DNA of 64,000 nt from Brevibacterium sp. W7.2 (GCF_018137945.1 NZ_CP073089.1:3286001-3350000), one strand, 5' to 3'; counted from the stretch's first letter, positions 52,404 through 61,142 are shown. A program made the numbers and translations. Notes: generated from the letters alone by a model not told the origin.

Positions 52404-54079
52404 CCGCCCGGACCCGCACCGGTTCCGGTGCCGGCACCGAGGGCCGTCTCCGCCCCGCCGACCGGCATGCCGTCCGGCTCCCGGCCGCCCCCGGCAGGTC
52501 GCGGCCGCTGCGGCCGAAGAGCGTGACCGTCATCGGCGGCGGGATCGCGGGACTCAACGCCGCCGCCGTCCTCGCCGAACGCGGAGTCGACGTCGTGCTC
52601 CTCGAATCGGGCCCCCGCCTCGGCGGGCGGGTGAGTGCATGGCCGCTGCCCGACGGGCGGACGATGAGTCGCGGGTTCCACGCGTTCTTCCGGCAGTACT
52701 ACAACCTCCGCGACCTGCTCCGCCGTGCCGATCCCGACCTCTCCCGTCTGCGTCCGCTCGCGGACTATCCCCTCACCCGCCGAGGCGGGGCCACCGATTC
52801 GTTCGCCGCGATCCCGACGACACCGCCGTTCAACCTCGCCGGGTTCGTCCTCTCGAGCCCGACGTTCCCGCTGTCGGGACTGACCGAGATCGACACCGCG
52901 GCGGCGTTCGAACTCATCGACGTCGACTTCCCCGACTCCTTCGCCCGGTACGACGGCGAATCGGCGGCGGCCTTCCTCGACCGCCTGCGCTTCCCGGCGG
53001 AGGCCCGGCATCTCGCACTCGAGGTGTTCGCCCGGTCGTTCTTCGCTGACCCCGATGACTTCTCCGCCGGCGAACTCGTCGCGATGTTCCACACGTACTT
53101 CGCCGGCTCCTCCGAAGGCCTCCTCTTCGACGTCCCCACCGACGACTACGACACCGCGCTGTGGGCACCGCTCGGGGACCATCTCGCCGACCTCGGCGTG
53201 CGCATCGAGACCGACCGCACCGCGACCGCGCTCAGATGTGGCCCGAGAAGGTGGACGGTGACGACGGACAGCCGGGAGGTCGACTCCGACGCCGTCGTCC
53301 TCGCCGCCGATCCGGCCGCGGCCCGCAGACTCGTCGCCACGCTGCGCGCTGACGAGCCCGCGGAGGCCGAGTGGGCGAGCCGGGTCGCCGCCACCCGCAA
53401 CGCGCCCCCGTTCGCGGTGCTCAGACTGTGGTTCGACGGACCCGTCGACCCCGACCGTCCCGCCTTCCTCGGGACGAGCGGCTTCGACCTCCTCGACAAC
53501 GTCTCCCGCCTCGACCGCTTCGAGGCCGGCGCCGCGGACTGGGTGCGCGAGCACGGAGGGTCCGTCGTCGAACTCCACGCCTACGCGCTGACGGGGACTG
53601 CGCTGCAGGAGACCGCGGTGTCGGGGGCCGGAGTGTCGGAGACCGCGGTGCCGGAGACCGCGATGCCCCAGGGTGGGGCGTCCCAGGGCGCGGTGGCTCC
53701 ACGGGCGGTGGTTGAGAAGGCGATCGCCGACCGGCTGCTCGCCGACCTCCACACCGTCTGGCCGGAGACGTCGCGACTGACCGCCCGCGAGTCGCAGCTG
53801 CTCATCCGTGACGACTGCGGACTCACCGACCCGCGCCCGTGGCACGAGCGGCCTGGCGTCGAGACCCCGCTGACCGGACTCGTCCTCGCCGGGGACTGGG
53901 TGCGCTGCGATGCGCCCGTCGCCCTCATGGAGCGCGCGGCGACGACCGGTGCGCTCGCCGCGAACGCTCTGCTCGCCCGGTGGCGGGTCGCGGGCACCGA
54001 CCTGTGGTCACCGCCCCCGCGCGGCCTGCTCCGACGCGGCCTGCTCGGGCGGATGCGGCGGACGACGACGCGCGGCTGA
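52400..54079 (+). CDS. crtU: Carotene desaturase/methyltransferase (aromatic ring formation)
   Basis: This 559-residue FAD enzyme of the CrtU group converts beta-ionone rings of beta-carotene to aromatic phi-rings (isorenieratene). The FAD motif VTVIGGGIAGLNAAAVLAERG is near residue 42; RGFHAFFRQYYNLRDLLRRADP and the C-terminal GLVLAGDWVRCDAPVALMERAATTG are characteristic. A repetitive insertion (ETAV units, about residues 402-430, DNA 53600-53690) is not expected in the family. ATG 52400 overlaps the crtYd stop. Last gene of the operon. Confidence 0.92.
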   Translation: MTARTRTGSGAGTEGRLRPADRHAVRLPAAPGRSRPLRPKSVTVIGGGIAGLNAAAVLAERGVDVVLLESGPRLGGRVSAWPLPDGRTMSRGFHAFFRQYYNLRDLLRRADPDLSRLRPLADYPLTRRGGATDSFAAIPTTPPFNLAGFVLSSPTFPLSGLTEIDTAAAFELIDVDFPDSFARYDGESAAAFLDRLRFPAEARHLALEVFARSFFADPDDFSAGELVAMFHTYFAGSSEGLLFDVPTDDYDTALWAPLGDHLADLGVRIETDRTATALRCGPRRWTVTTDSREVDSDAVVLAADPAAARRLVATLRADEPAEAEWASRVAATRNAPPFAVLRLWFDGPVDPDRPAFLGTSGFDLLDNVSRLDRFEAGAADWVREHGGSVVELHAYALTGTALQETAVSGAGVSETAVPETAMPQGGASQGAVAPRAVVEKAIADRLLADLHTVWPETSRLTARESQLLIRDDCGLTDPRPWHERPGVETPLTGLVLAGDWVRCDAPVALMERAATTGALAANALLARWRVAGTDLWSPPPRGLLRRGLLGRMRRTTTRG

Positions 54080-54080
54080 G

Positions 54081-54134
54081 ACGGCGGGAGACCACGGCAC
54101 GGCGGGAAACTACGGCACGGCGGGAGATGGCACG
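54081..54134. repeat. 18-bp tandem repeat between crtU and crtI
   Basis: Units ACGGCGGGAGACCACGGC-like start at 54081, 54099 and 54117 (partial). They lie in the 142-bp gap between the convergent genes. No clear terminator hairpin accompanies them. Confidence 0.75.
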
Positions 54135-54221
54135 CCGCAGAGGCGGCACGGTGCTCAGGCGGCATGTGCGGCGGCACTGGCGGCCCACACGGCCCAGACA
54201 GGGCCGCGCGGGCAGGCACCC

Positions 54222-55823
54222 CTAGACGCCGTCCCCGGCCGGAAGTGGACCGGGACTCGAGTCGCCGCGGATGTGCTTGAGGACCAGCTCGGCGCTGATG
54301 AGGCACATCGGCACGCCCACCCCCGGCGCCGTGGTCGCACCGGCGAAGTAGAGGCCGTCGACGGTGCGGGAGACGTTCTGCGTCCGGAACATCGCGGACT
54401 GGCGCAGAGTGTGCGCGGGCCCGAGCATGCCGCCGAGCCACGAGTTGTAGTCGCGCGCGAAGTCGGTCGGACCGATCGTGTGGCGGACGACGATGCGCTC
54501 GGCGAGGTCGGGGATGTCCGCCCACTCCGCGATCTGCGCGATCGCCCGATCGGCGGCGCGCTCGATGAGGGGATCGCCGCTGCCTTCGGGACCACCGCCC
54601 CCGAGCCCGGCATCGGCGGGGACGGGGACAAGGACGAAGAGGTTCTCGCATCCCGGCGGTGCCACGGTCGGGTCCGTGGCGCTGGGACGGCAGACGTAGA
54701 GCGAAGCCGGGTGGGGCACCCGCGGGCGCGGGCCGAAGATCGCGTCGAAGTTCTCCGTCCAGTCCGGGGTGAAGAAGAGAGAGTGGTGGGGCAGCTGCGG
54801 AAGGTCGCCGGTGACGGCGAGGAAGACGAGCACCGCCCCTGGGCCGCTGACCATCCGCGACCACCGGTCCTCCGAACGACCGCGGAGAGCGGGAGGGAGC
54901 AGCCGGGTCTGCGTGTGGTGGAGATCGGCGGCGGAGACGACGATATCAGCCCCCGTACGCCGGGCACCTGATCGGGCATCGGTCCAGGTCACCCCGGTCA
55001 CCCGCGGTCGCCTGCGACCGGTGGTCTCGGTCTCGATCGCCTCGACCTCCGCCGAAGTGTGGATGCGGACCCCGGCGCGTTCGGCGAGACGGGTGAAAGC
55101 GTCGACGACCGTGCGGAAACCGCCCATCGGGTAGTCCACCCCCTCGTCGAGGTCGAGGGCGCTCATGAGGTGATAGATCGCCGGTGCCCGGCGCGGGTCG
55201 GTGCCGAGGAAGACGGCAGGGTATTGGAGGATCTGCCGCAGACGCGGATCGGACACGGTTCGCTCGGCCCGTCTGCTCAGGCTCTCCGTGAGCAGGCGGG
55301 CCAGGGACGGAATCGAGGGCAGGAGCGAACGGTCGAGGACGGAGAGCGGAGAGGTGAACGGGTTGTAGAGGAAGAGCCGCTCGGCCATCGCCTTCGCATG
55401 GGCGGCCGAGCGCAGATGGGCCTGCAGGCGCCTGCCCGCGCCGGACTCGCGGTCCTCGAAGACCGCGACGACTCTGTCCCGTCCCAGCGGGACACTCACC
55501 GGTGCCGCCTCGGCGGTGACGCTCGGCGCGGTCGACGCGTCCGGGTCGGTGAACACGGTGTAGGCGGGATCGAGGGACACGAGGTCGAGCTCAACCGCCG
55601 CGCTCGTGCCCATGAGCGCGAAGAAGTGGTCGTAGACCTCGGGCATGAGATACCAGGACGGGCCCGTATCGAAGCGGAACCCGTCCCGGACGATCCGACC
55701 GATGCGCCCGCCCACCTCGGCGTTCTTCTCGAAGACGTCGACACTGTGACCGTCTCGGGCGAGCAGGGCGGCGGTGGCGAGTCCTGCGGCACCCGCCCCG
55801 ATGACGCTCACCTGCGCCATCAC
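54222..55823 (-). CDS. crtI: Phytoene desaturase
   Basis: This 533-residue FAD-dependent enzyme desaturates phytoene to lycopene. It begins MAQVSVIGAGAAGLATAALLARDG (dinucleotide site), with GPSWYLMPEVYDHFF and the C-terminal LYFAGATTAPGVGVPMCLISAELV bacterial CrtI signature. GTG 55823 and ATG 55820 are adjacent starts; both overlap the crtB stop. Terminal gene of the minus-strand carotenoid operon. Confidence 0.95.
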   Translation of the reverse strand: MMAQVSVIGAGAAGLATAALLARDGHSVDVFEKNAEVGGRIGRIVRDGFRFDTGPSWYLMPEVYDHFFALMGTSAAVELDLVSLDPAYTVFTDPDASTAPSVTAEAAPVSVPLGRDRVVAVFEDRESGAGRRLQAHLRSAAHAKAMAERLFLYNPFTSPLSVLDRSLLPSIPSLARLLTESLSRRAERTVSDPRLRQILQYPAVFLGTDPRRAPAIYHLMSALDLDEGVDYPMGGFRTVVDAFTRLAERAGVRIHTSAEVEAIETETTGRRRPRVTGVTWTDARSGARRTGADIVVSAADLHHTQTRLLPPALRGRSEDRWSRMVSGPGAVLVFLAVTGDLPQLPHHSLFFTPDWTENFDAIFGPRPRVPHPASLYVCRPSATDPTVAPPGCENLFVLVPVPADAGLGGGGPEGSGDPLIERAADRAIAQIAEWADIPDLAERIVVRHTIGPTDFARDYNSWLGGMLGPAHTLRQSAMFRTQNVSRTVDGLYFAGATTAPGVGVPMCLISAELVLKHIRGDSSPGPLPAGDGV

Positions 55824-56731
55824 GAACTCCGGCCGCGCAGGGTGCCCAGGGTCGAGCGGGCGAGGAGACGCGCCTTGACGTGGCCGGGGATGCGTATCCG
55901 CTCCCGGTAGAGCCGCTCGACGGGGGCGGCGGCGATGGTGTCGATGAGCGCGGCGAAGAGCGCGGTGGCGGCGCCGACGGCGAGCCTCGCGTCGTAGGGC
56001 AGGAGCGGGATCGCAGCCTCGGCATCGGCGAGCTGATCACGGATGGTGAGGATCCAAGCGTCCCGCGCACTCGTGCTCAGGCGCGCTTCCTCGGTGAGGT
56101 AGCTGCGACCGAGGCGGTCACGGTCGTCGGCGAGGTCGCGGAGGAAGTTGATGTTCTGGAAGGCCGCGCCGAGGCGGCGGGCCCCGCACTCGAGGATGGG
56201 CAGCTGAGTGTCGTCGCGGGGGTTGTCGTGGAGGAAGATGCGCAGGCACATGAGGCCGACGACCTCGGCGGATCCGTAGACATAGTCCGCATGCTCCCCG
56301 GCGCTCAGGCACCGCACCCCGGGTGCCGCCGGGTGTCCCGCAGGCGATTCGGCGTCGAGATCGGAGCGCATGGCGGCGAAGAACGGTTCGATGAGGTCGC
56401 TGCCGATCCCCGTCTGCCGCGCCGTCCGGGCGAACGCGTGGATGATGAGATTGGTGCTCACCCCGCGCGAGAGCGCCCGATAGGTCTCGGCGACGAAGTC
56501 CTCGAACATCTCCCCCACCTCGTCGGGCCCCACCCCGGCACTGCTCGGCAACCCGTCGACGATCTCATCGGCGACGCGGACAAGGGCGTAGACGTTGCGG
56601 ACGTGGGACCGGTGGGAGGGGCCCAGCAGCGCCGTCGCCGCGCCGAACGACGTCGAATACCCGTCGATGACGGACTTCGCGGCCCGCTCGGCGGTGCGCG
56701 AATAGGTCTCGAGGGAGGAGCGTTCACTCAT
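55820..56731 (-). CDS. crtB: Phytoene synthase
   Basis: This 303-residue squalene/phytoene synthase condenses two geranylgeranyl diphosphates. The two aspartate-rich motifs are VADEIVDGLP (variant of DxxxD) and FLRDLADDRDRLGRSYL. YALVRVADE and GAAFQNINFLRDL are typical. ATG 56729-56731 overlaps the preceding stop. The GGPP synthase supplying its substrate is not in this window. Confidence 0.95.
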   Translation of the reverse strand: MSERSSLETYSRTAERAAKSVIDGYSTSFGAATALLGPSHRSHVRNVYALVRVADEIVDGLPSSAGVGPDEVGEMFEDFVAETYRALSRGVSTNLIIHAFARTARQTGIGSDLIEPFFAAMRSDLDAESPAGHPAAPGVRCLSAGEHADYVYGSAEVVGLMCLRIFLHDNPRDDTQLPILECGARRLGAAFQNINFLRDLADDRDRLGRSYLTEEARLSTSARDAWILTIRDQLADAEAAIPLLPYDARLAVGAATALFAALIDTIAAAPVERLYRERIRIPGHVKARLLARSTLGTLRGRSS

Positions 56732-58251
56732 CGCCGACGCCTCTCGTTGCGCCGAGCAGCCCGTTCGATGTTGCAGGCCATGGCCGGGAAGATGAACCGG
56801 TGGAAGGGTGAGACGAACGCCCAGTAGAGGCGGCCGCGGATGCCGCGGGGGAAGAAGATCGCCCGCTGCCGGTATTCGCAGTCGGGGCCGACCTGGTCGA
56901 CGGTGAACTCGAGCCATGCGTCTCCGGAGACCTTCATCTCCGCGCGCAGGAGGAGCTTGTGGTCGGGGACGATCTCCTCGACCCGCCACCAGTCGACAGG
57001 ATCGCCGACCCGCAGGGCATCGGGCAGTCGGCGTCCGCGGTTAAGACCGGCCCCGCCGACGATCTTGTCCCAGAGGCCGCGGATCTTCCACGCCAGCGGC
57101 CACGAGTACCAGCCGTTGCGCCCGCCGATGCTGACGATGACCGGCCAGATGTCGGAGACGGCGAGGTCGCGCAGCAGCCGCCGGCGGTCGTCGACGAACG
57201 CCTTCTTGCCTGCCCACTGCGGGTCGTTGGGCAACGGCTTCGCCGCCTGTTCGAGCTCCCCCGAATCGGCGTCCCAGTTCGTCGCCACCGCCCCTTCCTT
57301 CTCCCGGCGCAGGGCGAGCCGGACCGCCTGGTCGTAGCTGAGCAGTCCCGAACTCGGCGGCGGGATGACGGCGTCGATGTCGTCGTTGCGGGTGACCGCG
57401 TCCTCCTGCAGCGACTGGACGAGCGGGAGGGTGAGCGCGAACGGCAGCGGGGTGACCAGCCCGACCCAGATGCCTGAGAGCGTCGGGGCCGGCAGCGGGA
57501 GGGCGATGACGTGACGTGGGGGCAGATCGCGGATGCGCGCGAAGTCCTTCATCACCTCGGCGTAGGTGAGGACGTCTCCGGAGCCGATGTCGAAGGCGCG
57601 GTTGACCGGCTTCGGGAGGTCGCAGGCGGCGACGAGGTAGTAGAGGACGTCGCGGACGGACAGCGGTTCGACCCGGTTGGCCACCCAGTCGGGCGCGGGC
57701 ATCCAGCGCAGGGCGTCGGCGAGGTGCCTGATCATCTCGAACGACGCCGACCCGGAGCCGATGATGATCCCAGCCTGGAAGACGATCGCCGGGGTGCTCG
57801 AGGCGAGGAAGATCTCCCCGACCTTCGCTCGGGAGCGCATGTGCATCGACAGCTTCGCCGACTCGGGGTGGAGGCCGCCGAGGTAGATGATCTGCCGGCC
57901 CCCGGCCGCAGCGGTGGCCTCGACGAGTCTCGTCGCCGCCTGCGCTTCGTGTCGTTCGAAGTCGCGGCCGGAGTTCATCGAGTGGACGAGGTAGCAGACG
58001 TCGTCGATGCCCTCCATCGCCGCCTTCAGGCCGGTGCCGTCGTCGAGGTCGACGGTGTGGACGGTGACCTCATCGGCCCAGGGCACCGCGCTGAGTTTGT
58101 CCGGCGAGCGCACGCCCACGCTCACGGCGTGCCCGGCCTGGAGGAGGCGGGGCACGAGGCGGCCGCCGATGTAGCCGGTGGCCCCGAGCACGAGCACAGA
58201 GCGGGGATGGCGGGCTGACGGGATGGTCTCGGTGAGATCGGTCGCGGCCAT
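56728..58251 (-). CDS. SDR/NmrA-like protein with C-terminal DUF2867 domain
   Basis: This protein is 507 residues long. The N-terminal half is an atypical SDR/NmrA domain (SVLVLGATGYIGGRLVPRLLQAGH). The C-terminal ~170 residues match DUF2867: RVGDPVDWWRVEEIVPDHKLLLRAEMKVSGDAWLEF and FFPRGIRGRLYWAFVSPFH. Such fusions are widespread but unassigned. ATG 58249-58251 is preferred with GAGGA just upstream; GTG 58332 is an alternative. It overlaps crtB by four bases and follows the TetR gene, so it is part of the carotenoid operon. Confidence 0.83.
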   Translation of the reverse strand: MAATDLTETIPSARHPRSVLVLGATGYIGGRLVPRLLQAGHAVSVGVRSPDKLSAVPWADEVTVHTVDLDDGTGLKAAMEGIDDVCYLVHSMNSGRDFERHEAQAATRLVEATAAAGGRQIIYLGGLHPESAKLSMHMRSRAKVGEIFLASSTPAIVFQAGIIIGSGSASFEMIRHLADALRWMPAPDWVANRVEPLSVRDVLYYLVAACDLPKPVNRAFDIGSGDVLTYAEVMKDFARIRDLPPRHVIALPLPAPTLSGIWVGLVTPLPFALTLPLVQSLQEDAVTRNDDIDAVIPPPSSGLLSYDQAVRLALRREKEGAVATNWDADSGELEQAAKPLPNDPQWAGKKAFVDDRRRLLRDLAVSDIWPVIVSIGGRNGWYSWPLAWKIRGLWDKIVGGAGLNRGRRLPDALRVGDPVDWWRVEEIVPDHKLLLRAEMKVSGDAWLEFTVDQVGPDCEYRQRAIFFPRGIRGRLYWAFVSPFHRFIFPAMACNIERAARRNERRRR

Positions 58252-58344
58252 CGGGTCCTCGCTGATGGGTAGGCGAGGCGCGTCGCTGCGTCTCGGTGCG
58301 GGCCCCTGCGTCCGGATCGGCAGCGGGGACACTGTGGGATCAGA

Positions 58345-59061
58345 CTACCCTATCTCCAAGCCGAGGCGACCGATCCATTGGATGAGGAGCTGAGTCTCCG
58401 TCTCGCCAAGGATCTCCGGGTTCGCGGCGGCGCGTTCGATGACCGCGTGCCCGAGGCGGGCATCGGCCTCGTCGCCCGCCCCGGCTGGCCCGGTCCCGGT
58501 GATCGCTGCGATTACGCCTTCGCGCACGTGCGCTGAGAGGTCGGGATCGGCTTCGCCGAGGATGATCTGGCGCAGCGTCACCCCGATGTTCGTCGCGATG
58601 ATGTGGGCGGCCGCCTCCTCGTAGCCGACGACGAGTCGCCCCTCCTCCTCGGCGCGCTTCGTCACTGCCCGAAGCATCTCGCCGGGCCTCGACTGCTTGT
58701 CGGGCGAATGGCCGGGCCGGACCTTGCCGTACATGAGCGTATAGAAGCCGGGATTCTCGAGCCCGAACGCGACGTGGGCGTCCCAGCCCTGGCGCAGCGC
58801 CTGGATGGGGTCGTGGCTCGGCTCTGCTGCGGACTTCTCAGCGAGGTACATGTCGAATCCGCGTTCGATGACGGCGTCGATGAGTCCCTGCTTGCTGCCG
58901 AAGAAGTGATAGAGCGTCGGCATCTTCACCCCGACCGCGTCGCACACGGCGCGCAGCGAGAAGTCCTCTCCCGGCGCGGCGGCGATGAGGTCGGCCGCGG
59001 CGTTGAGGAGGCGGGTGCGTGTATCGACCGCCTGTGTATCGAGCGAAGATCCCTCTGTCAT
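58345..59061 (-). CDS. TetR-family regulator heading the crtBI operon
   Basis: This 238-residue protein has the helix-turn-helix FSLRAVCDAVGVKMPTLYHFFGSKQGL at about residues 34-60 and a TetR_C-like ligand domain. A -10 box TAGTAT (minus strand 59068-59073) ends 6 nt before the ATG, implying a leaderless mRNA. It is divergent from an SDR gene; the 125-bp gap between them holds several dyads. It may control both the carotenoid operon and the SDR. Confidence 0.88.
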   Translation of the reverse strand: MTEGSSLDTQAVDTRTRLLNAAADLIAAAPGEDFSLRAVCDAVGVKMPTLYHFFGSKQGLIDAVIERGFDMYLAEKSAAEPSHDPIQALRQGWDAHVAFGLENPGFYTLMYGKVRPGHSPDKQSRPGEMLRAVTKRAEEEGRLVVGYEEAAAHIIATNIGVTLRQIILGEADPDLSAHVREGVIAAITGTGPAGAGDEADARLGHAVIERAAANPEILGETETQLLIQWIGRLGLEIG

Positions 59062-59118
59062 ATCGCAATACTATCGTGTACTGTCGATATAACGAGATGT
59101 ACCGACGCTACATCTCGT
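59060..59118. promoter_or_regulatory. Divergent control region with dyads
   Basis: ATATCG (59060-59065) and CGATAT (59085-59090) form one dyad over the TetR promoter. ACGAGATGTA (59092-59101) and its exact complement (59109-59118) form a second, with a 7-bp spacer. These are candidate TetR operators or a 5'-leader hairpin of the SDR gene. Confidence 0.55.
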
Positions 59119-59186
59119 CTCTGCGGGAAGCCTCCGCGAGGCACCCGCCGCAGAGTCCCTATCGTCACGACCGATCAGGAGCAGAC

Positions 59187-59942
59187 ATGACCACCCACAC
59201 CCTCGAAGGCAAGAACGTCCTCATCGCCGGCGGCGGCAAGAACCTCGGCGGCCTCGTCGCCCGGCAGGTCGCCGAGGCGGGGGCCAACGTCGCGATCCAC
59301 TACAACTCCGAATCCTCCCGTCCGGATGCCGAGGAAACCCTGGCGGCGGTCGAAGCCGCAGGTGTCAAGGGCGTTCTCCTCACCGGGGATCTCACCCAGC
59401 CGGCGAACGTCGAGAAGCTCTTCGCCGATGCCGCCTCGGCGCTGGGCCCGATCGACATCGCGTTCAACACCGTCGGCAAGGTGCTCCGCAAGCTCATCGT
59501 CGAGACAACGGAGGAGGAGTTCGACGAGATGTTCGCCGTCAACGCCAAGGCCGCGTACTTCTTCATCAAGGAGGCGGGCAAGAACCTCGCCGACAACGGG
59601 AAGATCGTCACGATGGCCACCTCGCTGCTCGCGGCATTCACCGACGGGTACTCGACGTATGCCGGCGGCAAGGCCCCGGTCGAGCACTTCACGAGGGCCG
59701 CTGCGAAGGAGTATGCAGAGCGCGGCATCTCCGTCGTCACCCTGGCCCCCGGTCCGATGGACACTCCGTTCCTCTACGGCCAGGAGACGCCTGAGCGCGT
59801 CGAGTTCCTCAAGTCGCAGGCAATGGGCGACCAGCTGACGAAGATCGAGGACATCGCCCCGATCGTCCGCTTCCTCACCACCGACGGCTGGTGGATCACC
59901 GGCCAGACGATCTTCCCCAACGGCGGCTTCAGCACCCGCTGA
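59187..59942 (+). CDS. SDR-family oxidoreductase
   Basis: This 251-residue classical SDR carries a cofactor segment NVLIAGGGKNLGGLVARQ, a variant of TGxxxGxG. The catalytic set is ATSLLAAFTDGYSTYAGGK, with Ser, Tyr and Lys all in place (YAGGK), followed by PGPMDTPF. ATG 59187 is used, with AGGAGCAG upstream; the open frame further 5' crosses the control region. Divergent from the TetR gene. Substrate unknown. Confidence 0.9.
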   Translation: MTTHTLEGKNVLIAGGGKNLGGLVARQVAEAGANVAIHYNSESSRPDAEETLAAVEAAGVKGVLLTGDLTQPANVEKLFADAASALGPIDIAFNTVGKVLRKLIVETTEEEFDEMFAVNAKAAYFFIKEAGKNLADNGKIVTMATSLLAAFTDGYSTYAGGKAPVEHFTRAAAKEYAERGISVVTLAPGPMDTPFLYGQETPERVEFLKSQAMGDQLTKIEDIAPIVRFLTTDGWWITGQTIFPNGGFSTR

Positions 59943-60011
59943 GCCCGCGTCCACCCGTTCACCGCTGCGACCCCAGCCCCTAGGCTGAGACCAGCCGACC
60001 CAGGAGGAATC

Positions 60012-60341
60012 ATGACCGACCAGTCCATCCCCCAGCCCGTCGCCGACTTCATCGCCACCGTCAACGCCCATGACGACGCAGGCTTCCTCGACTCATTCAC
60101 CGATGACGCGTTCGTCGATGACTGGGGTCGCACCTTCACCGGCCGTGACGAGATCAAAGGTTGGAGTGACAAGGAGTTCATCGGCTCACAGGGCGTCCTC
60201 ACCCCTGAGGAAGTCAGCGCTGACGACGACTCCGTCACCGTGGTCGGCGATTGGAAGTCGAACTACGCCAATGGGCGGTCCTCGTTCAGGTTCACCACCA
60301 AGGGAGACAAGCTCACCTCGATGACGATCCGCGAGGGCTGA
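60012..60341 (+). CDS. NTF2-like (SnoaL) protein
   Basis: This is a 109-residue single-domain protein: PVADFIATVNAHDDAGFLDSF, DDWGRTFTGRDEIKGW and strands with a C-terminal SMTIREG. It matches actinobacterial nuclear-transport-factor-2-like proteins of unknown substrate. AGGAGG precedes ATG 60012. Separate from the riboswitch-controlled genes that follow. Confidence 0.85.
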   Translation: MTDQSIPQPVADFIATVNAHDDAGFLDSFTDDAFVDDWGRTFTGRDEIKGWSDKEFIGSQGVLTPEEVSADDDSVTVVGDWKSNYANGRSSFRFTTKGDKLTSMTIREG

Positions 60342-60432
60342 CCACATCGGCGGCCGACACCCCGCCCCACGATGATCGCTGCGAGCCCCACCGCTTCGAC
60401 GCATGTGCCACAATGACAGAGACGCGCATCCG

Positions 60433-60500
60433 TCACGGCGGTGGGGCTCGCCGTACCCAACCTCGGAGCAGTCCGCTCCGACAACAGTCCCTACCTCGAC
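60433..60500 (+). promoter_or_regulatory. Fluoride riboswitch (crcB motif)
   Basis: Stem P1 is ACGGCG/CGCCGT (60435-60440, 60449-60454) around loop GTGGGGCT. P2 is TCGGAGC/GCTCCGA (60463-60469, 60475-60481). The 3' strand AGTCCC (60486-60491) can pair with GGGGCT of the P1 loop, the pseudoknot of fluoride aptamers, and is followed by TAC as in the known structure. CCTACCT (60490-60496) also complements AGGTAGG (60520-60526) at the ribosome site of crcB, which suggests translational control. Confidence 0.82.
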
Positions 60501-60533
60501 CGGCGCCAGCATGCCCGAAAGGTAGGAGAGACC

Positions 60534-61142
60534 ATGAGCACCGCCCCCACCCACCTGCGAGCGTCCTCCCTCATCCTCGTCGCTGCGGGCGGCACGCTCG
60601 GGACGGCAGCCAGGGAGGCGATCAGTCTCACCGTTCCCTCCCTCGCGGGGATCCCGGTGGCGATCTTCGGCATCAACATCCTCGGCGCGTTCCTCCTCGG
60701 ACTCCTCCTCTCCGCCCTCGCCCGGCGCGGGCCGGATGAGGGCGCTCGACGCCGGGTGCGCCTCCTCGTCGGCACCGGGTTCATGGGCGGGTTCACGACG
60801 TACAGTGCGCTGGCCACGGATGCGGCGCTCTTCCTCGGCGGGGTGCCGGGAACGGAGTCGGCGGGTGGGGTCCCCGCGGTCACCGCCTCCACCGGGATCG
60901 GCGTCGGCTATGGGCTCGCGACCGTCATCATCGGCGGGCTCGCGACATGGGCGGGGATCGCCATCGGCGCGCTCACGCGAGCCCAGTGCCCGCACGCTGC
61001 GACTCGCACGACCGCGACCCGTACGGCGGGGAGCCGCGCGGAGGCGACAGGCTCCCCCGCCGAGGCGGTCCTTCCGGTGGAATCGGATCCGCACGATTCC
61101 GGCGCCGCCGGGACGGGCCGACGGGACGGTGACCGCCGATGA
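60534..61142 (+). CDS. crcB: Fluoride channel subunit CrcB/FluC, first copy
   Basis: This 202-residue protein has a four-helix core in the first ~145 residues with the fluoride-pore motif LLVGTGFMGGFTTYSALA and an N-terminal asparagine-rich turn FGINILGAFLLG. A hydrophilic Ala/Thr/Arg tail of about 55 residues extends beyond the usual length. ATG 60534 follows GGTAGGAGAG. Gram-positive species often carry two crcB genes whose products pair as antiparallel heterodimers. Stop overlaps the second copy (ATGA). Confidence 0.92.
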   Translation: MSTAPTHLRASSLILVAAGGTLGTAAREAISLTVPSLAGIPVAIFGINILGAFLLGLLLSALARRGPDEGARRRVRLLVGTGFMGGFTTYSALATDAALFLGGVPGTESAGGVPAVTASTGIGVGYGLATVIIGGLATWAGIAIGALTRAQCPHAATRTTATRTAGSRAEATGSPAEAVLPVESDPHDSGAAGTGRRDGDRR

